This document shows positions 14,398 through 18,593 of a stretch of 18,593 nucleotides of DNA, piece after piece. The number at the start of each line of letters is the position of its first letter. The stretch's first letter is position 1. The notes under the pieces were generated by a model that did not search any database, had not been told where the DNA came from, and worked only from the letters and a program-made list of their open reading frames with translations. Origin of the DNA: Roseovarius sp. (lineage in GTDB: Bacteria > Pseudomonadota > Alphaproteobacteria > Rhodobacterales > Rhodobacteraceae); NCBI GenBank assembly GCA_023260815.1, contig JALQUE010000407.1, positions 1 to 18,593 on the forward strand, given 5' to 3'. Position numbers and translations under genes: made by a program.

Positions 14398-16245
14398 ATG
14401 CGCCTAAAATCTGTCTGGATCAGCGAATATAAGAACCTTCGCGACTTCACGCTCACCTTTGACGGCGACAGTTTCCTCGACATCTTCGTCGGCAAGAACG
14501 GCACGGGTAAGTCCAACTTCTTCGAGGCGCTGGTGGAAATCTTCAACTTCGTCTTCGCCTCGACGAAGCGGCGCAGCGAGATCAGTTTCGACTTCGATCT
14601 GTTCTACGAGATCGATGGCGATGATGTGCGCGTACGTCGTGAGGGTGGCCAATTGCAGATCAACGGTGCGAACCGTTCGAAAATCGCCGACGCGCTGACA
14701 CCCGACAACGTGATCATCTACTATTCCGGTCACAGCGACAAAATCACGTCTACCGTAGATCAGTACGCCCGGGCCTACGCCCGCCGGAACCGCAAATGGA
14801 CCGGCGAGGAGGCGCGGGAGTTCATTAGCATCGGCGCGGAGTACAAGGAGATGCTGCTTTCGATCCTACTAATGCAGCCTGACGATTGTGCGGCCCGTCG
14901 CTACATCTGCCAGAAGCTGGGGATCGAAGTCACGTCTGAAACAGTCACGCTTCGGCTGTCGCCGCCCAGGTTTAAGCACAGCGATGTCGAAGTTGGCGAT
15001 GTGGCTTCGTTCCTATGGGGGGCGAAGGGCCAATCACTCGTATTCGTTGAACGGTTGCTCAACTGTGTTAGGGGCGAGTTCACACGAGACTCGATTTATG
15101 ACCGCGGGCAAGATCGATATACTATCCGCATTAACCTTGAGCTCTTCCGTGAAGAGTTTGCCGACGCGTCGTCGTCTGATCTTTTTCGCCAATTCGACAA
15201 CCTGAAAACGCTCGGCATGTTCGAGAGCTTGTCTATTCCGATCGGCTTGGGCGACGGAAGGCCGATCCTTGTCGGAGATTTTAGCGACGGCCAGTTCCAA
15301 TCCATTTACATTTTTGCCATCACGGAATTCTTCAAGGACCGTAACTGCATCACTCTCCTCGATGAACCAGACTCCTTTCTGCACCCGGAGTGGCAGTTTA
15401 GCTTTCTGAAGCAAGTAGAAGACATTGCGGCCACCGAAGCCGCTCAGACCAATCACGTTCTACTCAGCAGCCACAGTGCTTCGACGATCGTCGAGGCCAA
15501 TGAACCGCAGATACGCCTTTTTGAGATTGCGGATGGCAACGTCTCGGCGGTGCAGCGTGATAAAGCGGCAGTAGTTCAGTCACTCTCGGCTGGGTTAATT
15601 ACGTTTAGTGAGCGTGAGGCGCGCCTCAACATCTATCACAATCTCAAGAACACCAATGGGCCAGTTCTCATGGTTGAGGGAGTAACGGACGAAATCATCT
15701 TCGAAACGGCTTGGCGCAAGTTGTATGGAGCAGAGGTGAACCGGCCCTTTGAGATATTGAGCGCATTTTCTTGCACAACACTTGGCCGTTTGATGCGAAG
15801 CAACGAATTCTACCAAGACAATCAGGGGCGCACAATTTTTGCGTTGTATGATTGGGATGAAGCTTACAACGAATGGAACATGAACCACAGTCAAGTTGTT
15901 CAAAACAATGTTTCGCGTTGTTTGACAAAAAAGCGGAATGGAGTGGACGGCTACAACCTGATGTTGCCAGTTTCCGAGGAACATAGCTGTTACGGACAAG
16001 TTGTGAACGCAGCCACCGGTGAGCATTATAAAAGCAAGTCAAGTTTTCCTATGGAGCTGCTTTTTCGTGACGCGCCTGGAGTAGGCGCACATTTTGAAAT
16101 CGACCCGACGCGCCCCGGCGATTGTCAGCGCTTCAAGGGTGACAAGGCAACCTTTGCTAAGGAAATAGTTCCCGCTCTACCGCCTGCGGCGTTTGAACCC
16201 GCCAGGCCCGTTTTTGACTTTATCCTGAATACTATCGGCCAATAA
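14398..16245 (+). CDS. ABC-type ATPase with C-terminal TOPRIM-like domain (OLD-like)
   Basis: A 615-aa protein in two parts. The ATPase part has Walker A GKNGTGKS (32-39), a signature-like FSDGQ (295-299), Walker B LLDEPD (320-325) and a switch histidine in LLSSHS (H359), the SMC/OLD style of ABC ATPase. The C-terminal part has VLMVEGVTDE (423-432, Glu427, Asp431) and FALYDWDEAYNEW (481-493, D485-x-D487), the acidic triad spacing of TOPRIM nucleases, then a conserved-looking LMLPVSEE...PMELLF stretch. OLD nucleases, GajA of Gabija and the AriA/AriB components of PARIS share this ATPase-TOPRIM logic, but I cannot place this protein in any of them. The 3' third is visibly more AT-rich than the mob region. 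It is coupled to the QxK gene upstream; a role in phage or plasmid defence is inferred. Confidence 0.82.
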   Translation: MRLKSVWISEYKNLRDFTLTFDGDSFLDIFVGKNGTGKSNFFEALVEIFNFVFASTKRRSEISFDFDLFYEIDGDDVRVRREGGQLQINGANRSKIADALTPDNVIIYYSGHSDKITSTVDQYARAYARRNRKWTGEEAREFISIGAEYKEMLLSILLMQPDDCAARRYICQKLGIEVTSETVTLRLSPPRFKHSDVEVGDVASFLWGAKGQSLVFVERLLNCVRGEFTRDSIYDRGQDRYTIRINLELFREEFADASSSDLFRQFDNLKTLGMFESLSIPIGLGDGRPILVGDFSDGQFQSIYIFAITEFFKDRNCITLLDEPDSFLHPEWQFSFLKQVEDIAATEAAQTNHVLLSSHSASTIVEANEPQIRLFEIADGNVSAVQRDKAAVVQSLSAGLITFSEREARLNIYHNLKNTNGPVLMVEGVTDEIIFETAWRKLYGAEVNRPFEILSAFSCTTLGRLMRSNEFYQDNQGRTIFALYDWDEAYNEWNMNHSQVVQNNVSRCLTKKRNGVDGYNLMLPVSEEHSCYGQVVNAATGEHYKSKSSFPMELLFRDAPGVGAHFEIDPTRPGDCQRFKGDKATFAKEIVPALPPAAFEPARPVFDFILNTIGQ

Positions 16246-16254
16246 GAGCCAAAA

Positions 16255-16524
16255 CTACTCTTCGCCATAGAAATAGAACTTACGGCGCGAGACGTCGCTG
16301 TTTGTCAGCAGAATTTTCCAGAGAGTTTCGCCAATAAATGCGAGGATAGCCCCGGCAACGCCAAGGTGAAGCAGGAACAGGGTGTAGACGTCCCAAAAGT
16401 GGCCGGTTTCAGAGCGATAGGAGATGAAGCCAACGCTGGTGACGACCAGTAGGACAATCCCCATCACGCGCAAAGAATTGGCGAATTTGTTGATTGGCGT
16501 CTTAGGATCTTTCAAATGTTTCAT
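16255..16524 (-). CDS. Small membrane protein, two transmembrane segments
   Basis: I do not recognise a family. The 89-aa product has a basic N-terminus, two hydrophobic helices (about residues 19-36 with VMGIVLLVVTSVGFI, and 47-72 with LFLLHLGVAGAILAF) and a charged C-terminus ending KFYFYGEE. ATG 16524 begins 13 nt after the stop of the repressor gene, and TAAGGCG, which includes that stop codon, can serve as its ribosome site, so the two are co-transcribed. It converges on the ATPase gene with a 9-bp gap. Being paired with a phage-type repressor suggests a role in exclusion, stress signalling or toxicity; that is speculation. Confidence 0.6.
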   Translation of the reverse strand: MKHLKDPKTPINKFANSLRVMGIVLLVVTSVGFISYRSETGHFWDVYTLFLLHLGVAGAILAFIGETLWKILLTNSDVSRRKFYFYGEE

Positions 16525-16537
16525 CGGGTTGTTCGCC

Positions 16538-16945
16538 TTAGCCAATGGCCGAAAAGAACAGCTTTGCCTCGCTTTGCGGCGAGGTGCCCTTCGAAAGGGC
16601 TTGCTCAAAGATGTAATGGGTAAATTTTTGTATTTCCGCGCTGGAAAACGTCCTCTTGTTCGTCTGCGCGTGATCAAACACAGCCTGCGCGGTTTCCCCA
16701 GCCAAACGAGCGGACTGCTCGCTGTCAGGCACGGAGTTTCCATACACCAGCCACATGAGGTTCTTGTCGAATTCTTCGCAAAACTTGACTGCGACCGAGA
16801 GCGGCAGCTCCCGTTTTTCAAGCTCATAATTCTTGTAAGATTTGTCAGCGATCCCCAGGATCGCTGCGACTTTGTTTTGAGGATAGCCGAGCTGACTGCG
16901 CACACTCAGCATCCTTTGGCCAATTCCAATCAATACAGTTGACAT
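16538..16945 (-). CDS. Phage-type Cro/CI-like repressor
   Basis: A 135-aa regulator with an N-terminal Xre helix-turn-helix (about residues 6-60: IGQRMLSVRSQLGYPQNKVA, then KSYKNYELEKRELPLSVAVK) and a C-terminal extension (about 70-135) with no clear LexA-type protease motif. ATG 16945 has GGGAAC about 11 nt upstream; ATG 16963 in the same frame lacks a ribosome site. It is divergent from the excisionase-integrase operon across a short region with two inverted repeats, so it probably holds excision genes off, in the manner of a lysogeny repressor. The Xre assignment is confident; targets are inferred. Confidence 0.82.
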   Translation of the reverse strand: MSTVLIGIGQRMLSVRSQLGYPQNKVAAILGIADKSYKNYELEKRELPLSVAVKFCEEFDKNLMWLVYGNSVPDSEQSARLAGETAQAVFDHAQTNKRTFSSAEIQKFTHYIFEQALSKGTSPQSEAKLFFSAIG

Positions 16946-16950
16946 TCGGA

Positions 16951-16992
16951 CAAATGTTCCCATATTTGGACTTACGTAACTTTTTGTTGCGT
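16951..16992. promoter_or_regulatory. Candidate operators between repressor and excisionase operon
   Basis: Two inverted repeats lie in the divergent control region: CAAAT (16951-16955) / ATTTG (16964-16968) with an 8-nt spacer, and ACGTAAC (16974-16980) / GTTGCGT (16986-16992), 6 of 7 matching around five T. Both are sensible sites for the repressor at 16538-16945. No promoter boxes stand out strongly. Confidence 0.45.
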
Positions 16993-17035
16993 ATTCTTTC
17001 TATTGATATCACTAAATGCCAAAGAGGAAAGAACT

Positions 17036-17242
17036 ATGGACGATTGTTCCCTGCTTACCCCTAGAGAATTGGCAGCTCATAGCGGCTGGCCTGAGAAGCG
17101 GATCAGGAAGTTGATAGCTACCAGAAGCATTCGATTCCTCAAGAACGGGACTAATTTCCTACTGCCGCAGGACGCGGTTCAGGACTACATCTCGCGGAAT
17201 ATGGTGGAACCTGACGAGCGTTCGGGCGCGAGCAAGCCATGA
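17036..17242 (+). CDS. Excisionase-like helix-turn-helix protein 1
   Basis: A 68-aa protein with a MerR/excisionase-type DNA-binding fold (HTH_17 style): LLTPRELAAHSGWPEKRIRK (6-25), then a wing IRFLKNGTNFLLPQDAVQDY (32-51). ATG 17036 has GAGGAAAG about 7 nt upstream; an in-frame TTG at 17003 is not needed. It overlaps the next gene by 4 nt (ATGA). Its place before the integrase suggests a recombination directionality factor that bends att DNA to favour excision. It could instead be a regulator of the integrase. Confidence 0.75.
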   Translation: MDDCSLLTPRELAAHSGWPEKRIRKLIATRSIRFLKNGTNFLLPQDAVQDYISRNMVEPDERSGASKP

Positions 17243-17454
17243 GCCGGGCAGGGCAAACACCCATCATGGCCAGCGAGACGACCGCAGCCCGCTTGCTCGA
17301 CCTGCGTACGAACGAGTTCAAGGCTTTGGTCGATGAAGGTCACCTGCCGCCCGGGCATGAAATTGCGCCGGGCGTTGTTCGTTGGGATACTGAAACGCTC
17401 AAGCGAATTTCGGGTGGAGATGTGACAGGATTATGGGATCAAATTCAGTGGTAG
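17239..17454 (+). CDS. Excisionase-like helix-turn-helix protein 2
   Basis: A 71-aa protein that also reads as a small helix-turn-helix/wing module: TTAARLLDLRTNEFKALVDE (14-33), then VRWDTETLKRIS (47-58), where the RWDTE segment is typical of wings in this family. It starts inside the stop of the previous gene and its last 22 nt overlap the integrase gene, so the three are translated together. It has little direct identity to excisionase-like protein 1, so it is not a simple recent duplicate. Function is inferred from family and position. Confidence 0.68.
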   Translation: MSRAGQTPIMASETTAARLLDLRTNEFKALVDEGHLPPGHEIAPGVVRWDTETLKRISGGDVTGLWDQIQW

Positions 17455-18467
17455 GCCGACGCAAGAAATACCTTTGGCAGCATTCGTCTGGCCGTTGGTA
17501 TGTGCGCAAGAGCGTCAACGGCAAGATGTTCTATCTGGGGCGGATCACGGCAGAAGAGGGTACGGCAGAGTTTGATCAGCAGTACTGGGAGATCGTCAGC
17601 GGGAAGAAAGCGGGCTCCAAGACGTCATGGGGGGCTTTGATTGACGCTCTGCGTGAGACCGACAAATGGAGGGATTTTTCGCCCCGCTATCGGCGCGACC
17701 TTGAGCAAGTCTTTGAGTATTTAACCGAAAAGATAGGTCGCGCGGACGTTGCTCGTTTAACCCAAGCCGACATTTACGACGCCATGGAAAAGAACCGGCA
17801 TCGGGTCAGGTTCGCCAATTACATCCCGACCGCGATCAGCATGTTATCCAAAATGGCGATGCGCAAGCGCTGGCGCAAAGACAATCCCGCGATTGATATC
17901 GAGCCGTTGAGGGTTCCGAAGGACCGCAAGAAACCGCATTTGCCGTGGACAGATTGGGCGGTCGAAAAGATGCGGGAAGAGGGTGCGCCATTGCCTCGCC
18001 TGATTTTTGAGATTGGCGTGGGGAGCGTGCAGCGTCCTGGTGACTGGGTTGACTTCCAATGGGGCGACTATGACGGCGATACCCTCAAGTTGCGGCAGAA
18101 CAAGACAGATACTTTTCTTTCACTGCCCTGCACGATTGCGCTCAAGGCCGCACTGGACAGCGCAAAGGCCGATCTGGGATTCGCGCCGCACCCATCGCGC
18201 CACATCCTGACGCGCGCTGATGGTTCGAAGATGGACTACCATGCAATGGCCCGCGTCATGGTGCGCGAACGTAAGCGGTTAGGCCTGATGGCCTATGACC
18301 AACACGCCTTGCGGTATCGGGGCGTGATGGAATTGGCGTGGGCGGGCTGCACGGACGATGAAATCGCCAGCTACAGCGGTCACACATCCAAGGAGATGAT
18401 CATCAAATATGCGGGGGAGGCCCGTCAGATCATGCGCGCGCGACAGGCGGCAGCAAAGCGCAAATGA
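17433..18467 (+). CDS. int: Tyrosine-type integrase
   Basis: Catalyses integration and excision at the tRNA-Cys att site. The 344-aa product has an N-terminal arm-binding portion (about 1-60), a core-binding SAM-like domain (about 63-150) and a catalytic domain with the full residue set: R201 (in VQRPGD), K224 (NKTDTF), H291-x-x-R294 (HALRYRG), H317 (YSGHTS) and the nucleophile Y326 (IIKYAGEA). The arginine context QRPGDW differs from the common LRxSEL. ATG 17433 lies inside the preceding gene, with AGGA upstream. The gene ends 86 nt before the right att repeat, the usual int-att arrangement. Confidence 0.95.
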   Translation: MGSNSVVGRRKKYLWQHSSGRWYVRKSVNGKMFYLGRITAEEGTAEFDQQYWEIVSGKKAGSKTSWGALIDALRETDKWRDFSPRYRRDLEQVFEYLTEKIGRADVARLTQADIYDAMEKNRHRVRFANYIPTAISMLSKMAMRKRWRKDNPAIDIEPLRVPKDRKKPHLPWTDWAVEKMREEGAPLPRLIFEIGVGSVQRPGDWVDFQWGDYDGDTLKLRQNKTDTFLSLPCTIALKAALDSAKADLGFAPHPSRHILTRADGSKMDYHAMARVMVRERKRLGLMAYDQHALRYRGVMELAWAGCTDDEIASYSGHTSKEMIIKYAGEARQIMRARQAAAKRK

Positions 18468-18498
18468 TCCAGAACAGAACAAGCACAGAACGAGAAAC

Positions 18499-18518
18499 TG
18501 ATACCCGAGGTGATACCC
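18499..18518 (+). promoter_or_regulatory. Candidate right integrase arm sites
   Basis: CTGATACCCG (18499-18508) and TGATACCC (18511-18518) form a direct pair about 36 bp from the att core. The 10-mer is identical to 3651-3660 near the left end. Read as arm-type integrase or excisionase sites; the binding protein is inferred. Confidence 0.45.
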
Positions 18519-18553
18519 AATGAGCAAAGAAATTCATAACCCATTGATTTTAT

Positions 18554-18593
18554 TGGAGGCGAGTACCGGAATCGAACCGGTGTACACGGATTT
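18554..18593 (-). tRNA. tRNA-Cys 3' end (right att copy), cut by window edge
   Basis: On the minus strand the tRNA 3' terminus CCA lies at 18554-18556, preceded by the acceptor 3' strand, the T-arm with GTTCGATTC and part of the anticodon arm. The window ends inside the anticodon triplet. The isotype comes from the identical left copy, where the anticodon GCA is visible. Because the left copy lacks a 5' half, the intact gene should continue beyond 18593, with its 3' end supplied by the element. Confidence 0.82.

Larger units (their letters stand above)
3531..18553. mobile_element. Integrative mobilizable element inserted in tRNA-Cys
   Basis: About 15 kb bounded by identical 40-bp direct repeats (3531-3570 and 18554-18593) corresponding to the 3' end of tRNA-Cys. 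A tyrosine recombinase and two excisionase-like genes sit at the right end beside the reconstituted tRNA. A relaxase operon with a candidate oriT lies near the left end. No mating-pair-formation genes are present, so transfer would rely on a helper element. Cargo is a toxin-antitoxin pair, a type I R-M operon and a two-gene nuclease/ATPase module. The repeat may extend beyond the window on the right, so the exact crossover is not resolved. Confidence 0.88.

Noticed and set aside
13627..16245. Direct assignment to Gabija or PARIS
   Set aside because: ATPase-TOPRIM features are shared, but the helicase partner of Gabija is absent and the QxK partner is unexpected for PARIS; not enough to name a system.
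1..18593. CRISPR array or transposon insertion sequence
   Set aside because: No regularly spaced identical repeats with unique spacers, and no transposase or IS-type terminal repeats were seen.

Overview
The window looks like a chromosomal segment from an alphaproteobacterium, probably a Rhodobacterales relative. The evidence is the high-GC coding style, a LapB/HlyD-type type I secretion pair, and a CCA-encoding tRNA-Cys typical of that group as I remember it. It falls into host flank (1 to about 3530) and one integrated genomic island (about 3531 to 18553) bounded by a direct repeat of at least 40 bp. The repeat is the 3' end of a tRNA-Cys gene on the minus strand. The left copy (3531 onward) is only a 3' fragment. 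The right copy (18554-18593) is the 3' end of what should be the intact tRNA, cut by the window edge.

Host flank: a 5'-truncated type I secretion ABC transporter followed, with a 4-nt overlap, by its HlyD-family periplasmic adaptor.

Island, left to right: (a) 3682-4554, a winged-helix protein of replication-initiator style whose gene carries in-frame tandem palindromes. (b) 4583-6734, a mobilisation block with a candidate oriT, mobC, a relaxase gene, and two genes nested inside the relaxase gene in another frame (MbeB-like and MbeD-like), the arrangement known from ColE1. (c) 6786-7446, a RelE/ParE-HigA-type toxin-antitoxin pair. (d) 7607-13535, a type I restriction-modification operon hsdR-hsdM-hsdS with a divergent HipB-like regulator and a perfect palindrome over the likely hsdR -10 box. 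(e) 13627-16245, two coupled genes encoding a D...QxK nuclease-like protein and an ABC-type ATPase with a C-terminal TOPRIM-like domain, probably a second defence module. (f) 16255-16945, a minus-strand operon of a phage-type repressor and a small membrane protein. (g) 17036-18467, two overlapping small excisionase-like proteins and a tyrosine recombinase with all catalytic residues, next to the right att site.

Taken together this is an integrative mobilizable element: it has its own integration, excision and relaxase functions but no visible type IV secretion genes, so it would need a helper conjugation machine. Its cargo is defence (type I R-M plus the QxK/ATPase-TOPRIM pair) and stabilisation (toxin-antitoxin). 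The parts least explained by standard annotation are the two-gene module at 13627-16245, the palindromes inside the initiator-like gene, the candidate oriT at 4583-4717, and the overprinted mob genes.
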